The notes below the pieces were generated by a model. It had not been told where the DNA came from, did not search any database, and saw only the letters and a list, made by a program, of their open reading frames with translations. Below, piece by piece: positions 26,036-34,776 of a stretch of DNA of 64,000 nt (position 1 is the stretch's first letter; each line of letters begins with the position of its first letter). Source of the DNA: Azospirillum soli (lineage in GTDB: Bacteria; Pseudomonadota; Alphaproteobacteria; Azospirillales; Azospirillaceae). Made by a program: the position numbers and the translations under genes. The stretch spans positions 1 through 64,000 of the forward strand of contig NZ_JAGINQ010000022.1 of the NCBI RefSeq assembly GCF_017876165.1. The letters run 5' to 3'.

Positions 26036-27232
26036 ATGCGTGCAGTGGCGAAGCGCCTCGGCGGCGCCATCCTGGCCGCCGGGCTTTTGTGCGCCGCGCC
26101 GGCCTTCGCGCTCGACGCCATCGTCGAGAAGAAGGTGTTCGAAATGCCGTCCTACACCACCACGGGCGGCGGCACGATCAAGAACGTCCGCATCGGCTGG
26201 GAGAGCTACGGCAAGCTCAACGACGCCAAGGACAACGTCATCCTCGTCACGCACTTCTTCAGCGGCTCCAGCCACGCCGCCGGCAAATACAAGGCGGAGG
26301 ACGCCGCTCCCGGCTATTGGGATTCGATCATCGGGCCGGGCAAGCCGCTGGACACCGACAAGTACTTCATCGTCAGTTCCGACACGCTGGTGAACCTGTC
26401 GCCCAAGGACCCGACGGTCGTCACCACCGGCCCGGCCAGCATCAACCCGGACACCGGCAAGCCCTACGGCATGACCTTCCCGGTCGTGACCATCCGCGAC
26501 TTCGTGAACGTGCAGAAGGCGCTGCTCGACAGCTTGGGCGTCAAGTCGTTGCAGGCGGTCATGGGTGGTTCCATGGGCTCGCTCCAGGCGCTGGAGTGGG
26601 GAGCCGCCTATCCCGACATGGTCAAGCGCGTCATCGCCGCCATCGGCGGGGCGGAGGCCGATCCTTTCCTGATCGGCTGGCTGAACCTGTGGGCGGCACC
26701 CATCAAGCTCGACCCCAACTGGCAGGGCGGCGATTACTACGGCAAGGCGGAGCCGAAGGCCGGCCTGACCGAGGCGTTGAAGCTGGTCACCCTGCACGCC
26801 CGCCACTGGAAGTGGGCCGACGCCACCTTCGGCCGCAAGTGGGCCGAGGAGGGCAAAGACCCGCGCGCCGCCATGAACAACCAGTTCGCCATTGAGGTGT
26901 GGCTGGACAAGGCGGCTGCCGCCCGCGCGTCGGTCAGCGACGCCAACCACTTCCTCTATCTCGTGAAGGCCAACCAGACCTTCGTGGCCGGCAACGGCGG
27001 GTCGCTGGACGAGGGGCTGGCGAAGATCAAGGCGCCGGTCCTGCTGATCCCGTCCGCCGACGACATGGTCTTCCCGCCCGAACGCGCCATGCGTCCGCTG
27101 AAGGACCGGCTGGAGAAGCAGGGCGTGGCGGTGGAATACACCGATGCCATCACCTCCACGCTCGGCCATCTGGACGGTGTCGCGAACATCGCCAAAGCCG
27201 GCGACACCATCGCCAAGTTCCTGGCGAAGTAA
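26036..27232 (+). CDS. exported alpha/beta hydrolase of the MetX (homoserine acetyltransferase-like) family
   Basis: A 398-residue protein with a signal peptide ending AAPAFA and an alpha/beta-hydrolase domain of the MetX type: THFFSGSSHAAGKY, nucleophile elbow GGSMGS (Ser near 179), acid in PSADDMVFPP and base in LGHLDG. Classical MetX acylates homoserine in the cytoplasm; the export signal makes methionine synthesis unlikely and points to a periplasmic esterase or acyltransferase. GGGGAGGAG precedes the ATG. Substrate cannot be told from the sequence. Confidence 0.82.
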   Translation: MRAVAKRLGGAILAAGLLCAAPAFALDAIVEKKVFEMPSYTTTGGGTIKNVRIGWESYGKLNDAKDNVILVTHFFSGSSHAAGKYKAEDAAPGYWDSIIGPGKPLDTDKYFIVSSDTLVNLSPKDPTVVTTGPASINPDTGKPYGMTFPVVTIRDFVNVQKALLDSLGVKSLQAVMGGSMGSLQALEWGAAYPDMVKRVIAAIGGAEADPFLIGWLNLWAAPIKLDPNWQGGDYYGKAEPKAGLTEALKLVTLHARHWKWADATFGRKWAEEGKDPRAAMNNQFAIEVWLDKAAAARASVSDANHFLYLVKANQTFVAGNGGSLDEGLAKIKAPVLLIPSADDMVFPPERAMRPLKDRLEKQGVAVEYTDAITSTLGHLDGVANIAKAGDTIAKFLAK

Positions 27233-27366
27233 TGCCGGCCGGCGGAGCGGGGGCCGAAAGCCTCCGCTCCGCCGCCGGTTCGCAACGAAACGCCACCCGC
27301 AATAAGAGTTTCAGAAGTCGGTTATCTCTCTAAAATAGCGTGCGGGTTCCTGTTTCCCGCAACCGG

Positions 27367-28203
27367 ATGCGCAACGCCATGACGATGACCGTCAAAGCCG
27401 TGATCCTCGGCGCCTTTCTGGGCTTTGCCGCCCTGCCCGCCTTGGCCCAGACCGTGCCGACCCCCGCCGGCCATCTGGCCGGGGTTTCCGGCAATCTCGC
27501 CAGCCTGCTCGGCGCGACCAAGTACGTCCACGAAACCGCCCTGGCCGGTGCCGTGGTGACGCCGATGGCCGGCGGCACCTACGACATCGAGTCCGATTGC
27601 TCCGGCTGGGTCTCGCACAATCTGGAGAAGCTGGCGCCGCACTACCAAGCGGTTCGCCAGTACCAGCCGCAGGTGGAGGGCGAGGCCGGCCGCCCCTATC
27701 CCCGCGCCAACGTCTACCGCCAGTATTTCGCCAACCTGCCGGCCGGCGCGCCGTTCCAGCGCATTTACAAGCTGGCCGACGTGAAGCCCGGCGACATCCT
27801 GGCCTGGTGCCTGCCCGGCCATTGCGGCATTCCCTACAGCGGCAAGCCGGCCGGCGACACCGGCCACGTCATGGTGGTGATGAGCACGCCGATTCGGAAC
27901 GATGCCAACAGCGCCTATCTGATGGTTCTCGATTCGTCCTCGGTGACGCACTACGGCTTCAACACGCTGCCATCGTCGGTCCAGGCGGCCAATCCGGCCC
28001 TCGGGCAGAACTTTAGCCGTTATCCGACGATCCGCACCCAGACGGTGGACGGCAAACCGGTGACCAGCGGCGTCGGCCCTGGCTTCATCCTGTTCGGCAC
28101 CGCCGCCGACGGCAGCGTCAACAGCTTTCAATTCGGCCCCGGCGACCATGTGAACGGCGAAGGCATCCTGTTCGCTGTCGGCCGTCCGCTGCCGCTGCAA
28201 TAA
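27367..28203 (+). CDS. secreted NlpC/P60- or CHAP-like protein
   Basis: About 278 residues, with a signal peptide (VILGAFLGFAALPALA) and a papain-like fold: the candidate nucleophile is in YDIESDCSGWVSHNL, followed by KPGDILAWCLPGHCG and the histidine in DTGHVMVVM. This arrangement (Cys ... His about 110 residues on) resembles NlpC/P60 or CHAP cell-wall amidases. Probably periplasmic and acting on peptidoglycan or a similar peptide. Several start codons (GTG 27340, ATG 27367, 27379, 27385) are possible and none has a good ribosome site. Confidence 0.6.
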   Translation: MRNAMTMTVKAVILGAFLGFAALPALAQTVPTPAGHLAGVSGNLASLLGATKYVHETALAGAVVTPMAGGTYDIESDCSGWVSHNLEKLAPHYQAVRQYQPQVEGEAGRPYPRANVYRQYFANLPAGAPFQRIYKLADVKPGDILAWCLPGHCGIPYSGKPAGDTGHVMVVMSTPIRNDANSAYLMVLDSSSVTHYGFNTLPSSVQAANPALGQNFSRYPTIRTQTVDGKPVTSGVGPGFILFGTAADGSVNSFQFGPGDHVNGEGILFAVGRPLPLQ

Positions 28204-28246
28204 GCCGCACTCCCCTCTTCCCGGCTTCGCCGCCGGGAAGAGGGCT

Positions 28247-28705
28247 TCAGCGCCTCGGTCCGACGTAATGCGGCATCAGTTTGGCCTGATCGCCGACATA
28301 GACCGAGCAGCGGCTGTCCTGCCCGTCGAAGAAATAGACCTTGCCCGGCTTGCGCTGGTTTTGCGGGTCATCGAGGTTCGCGCCGCCGGAGAAGGCCACG
28401 CCGTAACGCTTGTCCTTCGTCCGCGCCGCGTAGAAGCCGTCGCTCTGCTGGATGAAGGCGCCGCGCTGGCACAGGCGCGACAGCGTCCGGTCGAACGTCG
28501 CGACATTCTTGAGCCCGTCCGGCAGATTATAGACCACTTGGCTGCGCTGGTACTGGATCCGGGGCGGGATGAACTCCTGCGGGGTGACGGTACGATCCAG
28601 CGGGCGCAGGTGGTCGGGGTCGGTGCGCTCGGCCCTCAGAGGTCCGTCCGCCGTGGCGGGCGCCGCCGCGAGCGAAAGGACAAGAGCCAGGATGAGCGCC
28701 TGCAT
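28247..28705 (-). CDS. exported protein, last gene of the pel operon
   Basis: A 152-residue protein with a signal peptide (MQALILALVLSLAAAPATA) and a mature region of about 133 residues with two cysteines and several aromatic-rich strands (FIPPRIQYQRSQVVYNLPDG, YGVAFSGGANLDDP, GKVYFFDGQDSRCSVYVGDQ). No family recognised. Only four bases separate it from pelG, so it is almost certainly co-transcribed with the pel genes; a periplasmic role in Pel polymer export or modification is inferred. Not one of the canonical PelA-G proteins. Confidence 0.65.
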   Translation of the reverse strand: MQALILALVLSLAAAPATADGPLRAERTDPDHLRPLDRTVTPQEFIPPRIQYQRSQVVYNLPDGLKNVATFDRTLSRLCQRGAFIQQSDGFYAARTKDKRYGVAFSGGANLDDPQNQRKPGKVYFFDGQDSRCSVYVGDQAKLMPHYVGPRR

Positions 28706-28709
28706 GGCC

Positions 28710-30089
28710 TCACCGCACCGATGGGTTGTTGGCGACGAAGGCAAAATAGGGCAGCCGCCGCAGCGCGTCGGCCACCATCAGGTATGCCAGCGCGAAAGCC
28801 AGCAGCGACGACAGGAAATAGCCGTAGCCGTACCACGCGAAGCCCATGTCGCTGAACAGCAGGGTGAAGCCCGCGTTGGCCGCCAGATAGAACAACTGGG
28901 CGCACAGGTTGCGCTTGCGCAGGTCGAAATAGGCCAGGATCACCGTGCAGAACAGGAACAGCACCTGGAAGAAGGCCCCCAGCGTGCCGAAACGGAACAT
29001 GCCGATCTGCTGGTAATGCAGCCCCAGCGCCCCGACGATGCTGGGCGCCAGAAAGATCGTCACGGCGCAGACCGCCCCTTGCAGGATGATCAGGTTGCGG
29101 GAGCTTTCCAGCAGGGCCGCGATGATGGACTTATGGTTGCGGGCGATCTGGTCGTAGGTCGCGTGGCTCTGGATGTCCCGGTAGAAGCCCTGGTAGCGTT
29201 CGAAAAAGCGCGTCTCGATGTTCACGGTGAACAGGGTCAGCGCCGGCACGATGGTCAGGTAGGCGACGAACATGGCGCTGTCGTAGGCGGAGTAGATCAC
29301 CATGGCGCCGGACACCGTTTCCCGCTCCGGCACGAACCACATGATCCACTTGTCCACCCAGACCGCGAGGTTGGCGAACAACCCGACCAGCGCCAAGTCC
29401 CAGTATTTGCGGAAGTACGCCATGAAGGCGAACAGCCGCGCGACGCGGTACGGATACTCCGCGAACACCCGCGCGATCAGCCCGAACTGGATGACCGCCA
29501 GACCCGCCGAAAAGCCCCAGACCATCCCGGTTGGTCCGGCGAAGGCGCCGAGCACCCCCGTGGCCACCGTGGCCGCCAGCATGCCGAAGCCGAAGGCGGT
29601 GGTCACCGCCACATAATCCTTCAGCGCCGACAGGAAGATCGACACGACCCAGATGCCGCTGACCAGGAAGAAGTTGATCAGCGCCGCCGCCGCCATCGGC
29701 GCGGGCAGGTCGCTGAGGAACAGATAAAACGGCCCGGCCGTCAGCGCGGCGATGGCGTAGGCGAGGCCCAATGTGGCCAGCAGCATGCCGGGTGCGGTGT
29801 CCACCTGCTTGGCGTAGATGGCATCGGCCAGATAGCGCGTGGCGACCATCACCAGCGGGCCGGTGAAGACGACCGAGAAGCAGAAATTGTAGATCACCAC
29901 CACGCGAAAGAGCGTCAGCTCCTCCATCGCCACCAGATCCTTGCCGACGAGGTTGATGCCGGCGAGCGCCAGGATGGTGAACATCCACGGCCCGGAGGTG
30001 ATGAAGGCCGAATGCGCGTAGCCCTGCAACACGCCCAGAAGGTCGTCGCGGCGGGCCAGCTTGCGGAGCGCGAAACCGATACCGGCCAT
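28710..30089 (-). CDS. pelG: Pel exopolysaccharide transporter PelG
   Basis: A 459-residue, about twelve-helix inner-membrane protein of the MOP/PST-type flippase superfamily matching PelG: MAGIGFALRKLARRDDLLGVLQGYAHSAFITSGPWMFT at the start, FRKYWDLALVGLFANLAVWVDKWIMWF mid-way. It moves the Pel polymer across the inner membrane in complex with PelD, PelE and PelF. The ATG at 30089 immediately follows the TGA of pelF. Confidence 0.93.
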   Translation of the reverse strand: MAGIGFALRKLARRDDLLGVLQGYAHSAFITSGPWMFTILALAGINLVGKDLVAMEELTLFRVVVIYNFCFSVVFTGPLVMVATRYLADAIYAKQVDTAPGMLLATLGLAYAIAALTAGPFYLFLSDLPAPMAAAALINFFLVSGIWVVSIFLSALKDYVAVTTAFGFGMLAATVATGVLGAFAGPTGMVWGFSAGLAVIQFGLIARVFAEYPYRVARLFAFMAYFRKYWDLALVGLFANLAVWVDKWIMWFVPERETVSGAMVIYSAYDSAMFVAYLTIVPALTLFTVNIETRFFERYQGFYRDIQSHATYDQIARNHKSIIAALLESSRNLIILQGAVCAVTIFLAPSIVGALGLHYQQIGMFRFGTLGAFFQVLFLFCTVILAYFDLRKRNLCAQLFYLAANAGFTLLFSDMGFAWYGYGYFLSSLLAFALAYLMVADALRRLPYFAFVANNPSVR

Positions 30090-30090
30090 G

Positions 30091-31608
30091 TCACGCGGCC
30101 CTTTCGGCCAGCGTCGGGCGCGTCGGCATGGCGATGTGCTCGTCGTAGATGGCGCGGTAGATGCGGTCGATCTCCACCTTGTCGTAATAACGGGCGACGC
30201 GCTGCCTGATGGCCTCCGCGCAGCGTTCCCGCCAGGGGCGGTCGAGCAGCAGGGCGCGCAGTTCCCGCGCCGTTTCCAGCGGGCTGGCCAGCGGCGTGAT
30301 CGCACCGCCCGGCCCCAGAGGCGGGTCTTCGTCCGCCCGGCCGAGCAGCAGTTCGGCGCAGGATCCCACGTCGGTCGCCACAGTCGGCACGCCGGACGCG
30401 CCGGCCTCCAGGATCACCAGCGGCTGCGCCTCGCTGACGCTGGTCAGCGCGATGGCGTCCACCTTGCCGAGCCAATCGGTCAGCTTCACCCGGCCGGCGA
30501 AGATCACCGTCTGCTCCAGCCCCAGGTGCTTCACGATGGTCCGGCATTCCTCGACATAGCCGGGGTCTTCCTCCAGCGGGCCGAGGATCATCGCCTTCAG
30601 GTCGGGGATGTCCTCGCGCAGGATTCCGGCGGCGCGGATGTAGGTCTTCACGTCCTTGATGGGCACGACGCGCCCGATCAGGGCGATGGTCGGGGGCCGG
30701 TCGGAGGTGTCGCGCTGAACCTTGGAATATCCAGCATAATCAATGCCGTTTGGGACGATCTTCAACTTGTTCGGGTCGGCGCCCTGGCGCTTCTGGAATT
30801 CCTGATTGCCGCCGTAGAGCGTGATGATCCGGTCGCAGGCGTCGTAGCAGGCCTTCGAGTAGCTTGCGAAGGTATCGAGCCAAAGGTCTCTCAGATCACG
30901 TTTTTTCCTCTCCACGACCAGCGAGGTGTCGCCCCCCTCGAACAGCCATTCGGCCATCAGGATCTCGATGCGGCGCTCGTTGGTGTAGATGCCGTGCTCG
31001 GTCAGCAGCGCCGGACGGCCGGTTTCCAACCTCGCGCGGGCTGCGAACAAACCGGCATAACCCGTTGAAATTGCGTGATAGACCTTGGCCGACGGCATGG
31101 GCGCCAGCATGGTGGCGAACAGCCCGCTCATCAGCGCGCGGGAGCCCCAGAAATACTCAAGGAACGAGGCGTCCGGCAACGTCTCCCGGCACAGCCGCAC
31201 GACCATGCGGAAGGCGTCTTCCGAGTTCAGCAGGATGCGCCGCCCGACCCGGCGGCGCTTGGGCGCCAGCAGGCGGACGATCTCTTCCACCTCCTCCAGC
31301 CCGCCGCCCTGTTGTAGGCGCTTCAGCGGCGGCTCGATCCGGTCCAGCAGGCCGGCAGCGCCGGGCACCCAGGGCCAGCCTGGATCGGGATCCTGAAGGT
31401 AGACGTGTGACAGCCCCTTCACGTTCGGGGGCAATTCGTAGGCCAGCTTGCGCCGGCTGCGGTCGGCGACCAGCGCGACAACGTGGAAGGTCAGGTCGGC
31501 GTGTGCCTTGATAAGGTCGTGCGTCCAGGTGGACACGCCACCCGCGACATAGGGATAGGAGCCCTCCATCAGCAGGCAGACGTCCACCGGCTCGAAACTG
31601 TCGGTCAT
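30091..31608 (-). CDS. pelF: Pel glycosyltransferase PelF
   Basis: A 505-residue cytosolic GT-B glycosyltransferase (GT4) matching PelF: VCLLMEGSYPYVAGGVSTW at the N terminus, ALLTEHGIYTNERRIEI, IGRVVPIKDVKTYI, and the donor-site EX7E motif in SVSEAQPLVILEAG. It polymerises the Pel chain from UDP-sugar precursors (UDP-GalNAc/UDP-GlcNAc in characterised systems). Start overlaps the end of pelE (ATGA, 31605-31608). Confidence 0.95.
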   Translation of the reverse strand: MTDSFEPVDVCLLMEGSYPYVAGGVSTWTHDLIKAHADLTFHVVALVADRSRRKLAYELPPNVKGLSHVYLQDPDPGWPWVPGAAGLLDRIEPPLKRLQQGGGLEEVEEIVRLLAPKRRRVGRRILLNSEDAFRMVVRLCRETLPDASFLEYFWGSRALMSGLFATMLAPMPSAKVYHAISTGYAGLFAARARLETGRPALLTEHGIYTNERRIEILMAEWLFEGGDTSLVVERKKRDLRDLWLDTFASYSKACYDACDRIITLYGGNQEFQKRQGADPNKLKIVPNGIDYAGYSKVQRDTSDRPPTIALIGRVVPIKDVKTYIRAAGILREDIPDLKAMILGPLEEDPGYVEECRTIVKHLGLEQTVIFAGRVKLTDWLGKVDAIALTSVSEAQPLVILEAGASGVPTVATDVGSCAELLLGRADEDPPLGPGGAITPLASPLETARELRALLLDRPWRERCAEAIRQRVARYYDKVEIDRIYRAIYDEHIAMPTRPTLAERAA

Positions 31609-32711
31609 GCGGCCACCGCCTCCGGCTCCTCGGCCATCTCGTGCCAGAGGGCGACGACGCTCTTCAGCGCGTCCGGCAGTTCGGAGGCATCGCCCAGCAG
31701 ATCCGGGCGGCGGTGCGACAGGTTGCGCAGGTCCGCATAGCGGTGCAGGCGGAACAGGCTTTCCGCGTACCAGAACAGGATGCGCCGGTCGCCGGCACGG
31801 TCGATCAGGGGTTCCAGCGTGCTCGCCGCCTCCTCCACCAGCCCGCAGCGCAGCAGAAGGCGGCCGAGGTCGTGGCGGATTTCGTCGTCGTCGGGCGCCA
31901 GCTCCAGGCAGCGGCGATAGCCGTTCAGGGCCTTGTCGCGGATTTCCTGCTCTCGGTTGGAGTCCAGAAGGCCGCAGAAGGCATAGTCGTCCAGATGCCG
32001 GGCGAGCGCGTAACGGGTCGCCACGTCCTGCGGGTTGCTCTGCGCGGCGTGGTCGAGCATCAGCCAGCGTTCGTTGAACTCATGCTCCACGCGGGCGGTG
32101 GCGGTCGCCGCCTGAACACGCACGGACGGGTCCGCGTCGGCCAGACCGGCCTTCAGCGCCGGGGTGAAGGCGGGACGGAAGTGGCGGGCGACCAAAGCGA
32201 TCACCGCCTGCTTCTGCGGCGGAGTGCCCACGGACATCACGTCGGTGAAGGATTCGCCCGCCGCCAGATGCGCGGTCTCGCGGCCGGACACGATCAGTTC
32301 GTACAGCTCCTGCGCCGGCTCCGCCTGGCTTTCCGGGAACAGCGACAGATACCATTCCTGGAAGCCGGTGGCGTAGCGGTGGAAGATGGCGTGCAGGGCC
32401 GTGGTCATCAGCGTGCAGCCCGGCCCCAATGGCCCCAGGAAGGGCGTGGTGACCAGCAGCAGCCCGGCCAGACGCAAGTCCAACTCCCGCCGCGCCCGCG
32501 AGCGCACCCACCACGCGAGCGCGATCAGGGTGACGAGATGCACGGCGATGGCGCCATAGGCACCGCTCGGCACCGGCAGCATCCCGAAGGCGAGCGCCGC
32601 TGCGCCGGCCTCGGCACCCAGCGCCAGCAGGGAAACCAGCAGCAGTTCCCCGGTGCCATGGCGCGGGGCCTCCTCCAGCACCGCGTCGGCGGGCATCGGA
32701 TCGTCGGTCAT
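31605..32711 (-). CDS. pelE: Pel inner-membrane protein PelE
   Basis: A 368-residue protein with two to three N-terminal membrane helices (LLLVSLLALGAEAGAAALAF, AIAVHLVTLIALAWWV, LAGLLLVTTPFLGP) and a cytosolic TPR/helical-repeat region (about 165-360), as in PelE. It bridges PelD and PelF in the polymerisation complex. It overlaps pelD and pelF by four bases on each side. Confidence 0.88.
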   Translation of the reverse strand: MTDDPMPADAVLEEAPRHGTGELLLVSLLALGAEAGAAALAFGMLPVPSGAYGAIAVHLVTLIALAWWVRSRARRELDLRLAGLLLVTTPFLGPLGPGCTLMTTALHAIFHRYATGFQEWYLSLFPESQAEPAQELYELIVSGRETAHLAAGESFTDVMSVGTPPQKQAVIALVARHFRPAFTPALKAGLADADPSVRVQAATATARVEHEFNERWLMLDHAAQSNPQDVATRYALARHLDDYAFCGLLDSNREQEIRDKALNGYRRCLELAPDDDEIRHDLGRLLLRCGLVEEAASTLEPLIDRAGDRRILFWYAESLFRLHRYADLRNLSHRRPDLLGDASELPDALKSVVALWHEMAEEPEAVAA

Positions 32712-34096
32712 GCGGCACCCACCTTCTGCGCGGTGAAGGCGATGGGAATGTTCGCCAGCGGACCGGGCAGCGCCTTGCGCACCGCCGATTCCAGTTTGGC
32801 CGCGACGATCTGGGCCTGCTCAACCGGCGTGCCGGGCAGCACGACGCCGAACACCAGCCCGTGCTGGCCGAAGTCGCAGGCGAGGTCGGTGTCGCGCAGG
32901 CTTTCGCGCACCGCCTTGCCGATGGCCGCGGCGACCTCCGCACGCTGGCCGGCGCTGAGGCGCGACAGGCCGGACGGGCGGATGGTGATGCTGGTCGTCT
33001 CAAAGCCCAGGCGGCGGCCGAGATGGGCCAGGAACTCCGCCTGACGGTCGATGAAGCCGGAGGAGTAGAGCGCGCCGTCCTGGGTGAACAGGCGCTGTTC
33101 GTTCAGTTCGCGGAACTGGCGGGCCTTGGCGAGCGCGGTGCCGATCCATTCGCACAGGATGCGGAAATTCTCCACGCTGTTGACGCTGAGGTCCATGAAG
33201 CCGAGGCTTTCAATCTTCACCATGCCGACGACCTCGCCCGTATCGTCGCTGACCAGCGGTCCGGCCAGCACGCCTTCGCCCTGAAGGATGCGTTCATCCT
33301 CATGCTTGGCGACGCAGAGCATGCGCTGACGCCCGACCACCGTTTCGAACAGCTGCGAGGAATTGTCGAACCAGCGGGCGTAGTTGTCCTCGTCGTCCCA
33401 GCCCTCGTTCGTCACCGATTCCAGGACGTCGTTGTTGAGCAGAAAGAGGGAGAACTTCTCCGGCCGCATGACCGTGCGGATCAGGTCGGCGACGCCCAGC
33501 ATCACCTCGCCCTCGTCCAGCCTGTCGATGGAACGGGCCGCCTGATAGAGCGTGAAGACCGTGCGAAGCTGGCCGGCGACGCGGGTCTCCAGGCTTTCCT
33601 TCACCGACTTCAGCTGCCGGTAGGAGCGGGCGATGGCGTCCGACTCCTTGCGGGCGAGGTCCAGGCTGGCGCGCAACTCGTCCCGCTCGCGGATCTGGCG
33701 CATGCGCAGTTCGCCGAACAGGACCGAGGCGACCAGCCACAGGATCGGCTCCCGGCTGACGGCGTAGAGGTACTGGTAAAAATCCTGGGTGATCAGCTGT
33801 TCCGGCATGTTGCCGAGGCGCAGCGCGATGGACGCGGCGACGGCGGCCAGCACGCCCTCGTTCGTGCCGTACTGGATGGACAGCAGCAGGACCGGGATCC
33901 AGAAGGGGTGCGGCTGGATGCCGTCGAAACGCTCCCCCGCTCCCACCGTGAAATCCAGCCCGAAGGCCACCAGGAAAAACAGCGCCAGTTCGATCAGCGC
34001 CACCCGGCGGAAGCCCAGGAACCGGCGCGACCCGGCGGGGGTATTCGCCGCCGGGGAAGTGGCCGGGGTTTCCGGATCCAGGGTGGACGCGCTCAT
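32708..34096 (-). CDS. pelD: c-di-GMP receptor PelD
   Basis: A 462-residue protein: N-terminal membrane region of about four helices (VALIELALFFLVAFGLDF to EPILWLVASVLFGEL), a helical linker, a GAF domain (about 180-325) and a degenerate GGDEF domain. The c-di-GMP inhibitory-type site RDTD is present at 401-404 (LRDTDLACDF), while the GGDEF signature itself is absent, as in PelD of Pseudomonas. It senses c-di-GMP and activates polymer synthesis. Overlaps pelE by four bases. Confidence 0.93.
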   Translation of the reverse strand: MSASTLDPETPATSPAANTPAGSRRFLGFRRVALIELALFFLVAFGLDFTVGAGERFDGIQPHPFWIPVLLLSIQYGTNEGVLAAVAASIALRLGNMPEQLITQDFYQYLYAVSREPILWLVASVLFGELRMRQIRERDELRASLDLARKESDAIARSYRQLKSVKESLETRVAGQLRTVFTLYQAARSIDRLDEGEVMLGVADLIRTVMRPEKFSLFLLNNDVLESVTNEGWDDEDNYARWFDNSSQLFETVVGRQRMLCVAKHEDERILQGEGVLAGPLVSDDTGEVVGMVKIESLGFMDLSVNSVENFRILCEWIGTALAKARQFRELNEQRLFTQDGALYSSGFIDRQAEFLAHLGRRLGFETTSITIRPSGLSRLSAGQRAEVAAAIGKAVRESLRDTDLACDFGQHGLVFGVVLPGTPVEQAQIVAAKLESAVRKALPGPLANIPIAFTAQKVGAA

Positions 34097-34113
34097 GACT
34101 GATCCTCAGTCCG

Positions 34114-34707
34114 TCAGCCGGCGACGGCGCCGCGCAGGGCGTCGAGCATGCGGGAGACGACGCGCTGGGCGACGTTGTTGACGCTGTCGCGGGTGAAATA
34201 ACCGCGCCCGACCTGGGACTGGCTCGACGCCCACAGCACGGAACCATCGGACGCGCGGACCAGACGGGCGTTCAGGCCGACCACCGGCTCCTCCCGCAGG
34301 CCGTGCTGGTAGCCGTACTCGGTGACGCTGCCGACCAGCACCGCGTCCACACCCAGCGTCCGGCCGACGTCCTGGGCGTAGGTGCTCTCGGCCAGCTTCT
34401 CCACGTCCACCTTGGCGGCGATCAGCTGGTTGCGCACGCGGCTGGCTTCCACGACGCGGTAGAGGCCGAGGCTGTAAAGCTCGGTGGACACCAGTTCCGA
34501 CGCGATCATGCCGGCGTTCTGGTGGTTGGTCAGGTTCTCGAACGGCAGGACGGCGACCGTCGCGCCGCGCGGCAGGACGCCGCCGCCATCGACGAAGTCG
34601 CGGCTGTTGCCGCGCCCGATGCTGCACGCCGACACCGCCAGGGCCAAGGCCATCGCCGCCAGCACCCGCAACCCCTTCACCACCCGTTTCCGCTTATCCG
34701 TCGTCAT
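34114..34707 (-). CDS. pelC: outer-membrane lipoprotein PelC
   Basis: A 197-residue lipoprotein with lipobox ALAVSAC (Cys about residue 28) and the CsgG/PelC-type fold: GATVAVLPFENLTNHQNAGMIASELVSTELY and DAVLVGSVTEYGYQ. PelC forms a dodecameric ring under the outer membrane that guides the polymer to the PelB pore. It sits 17 bases before pelD and 69 after the barrel gene. Confidence 0.9.
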   Translation of the reverse strand: MTTDKRKRVVKGLRVLAAMALALAVSACSIGRGNSRDFVDGGGVLPRGATVAVLPFENLTNHQNAGMIASELVSTELYSLGLYRVVEASRVRNQLIAAKVDVEKLAESTYAQDVGRTLGVDAVLVGSVTEYGYQHGLREEPVVGLNARLVRASDGSVLWASSQSQVGRGYFTRDSVNNVAQRVVSRMLDALRGAVAG

Positions 34708-34776
34708 GTCGTCCGTTGCCCTGCCAATGGTTCGCCCCCTCCCGCACCCGTATAGCGCGAGAAGGATACCGACCGA

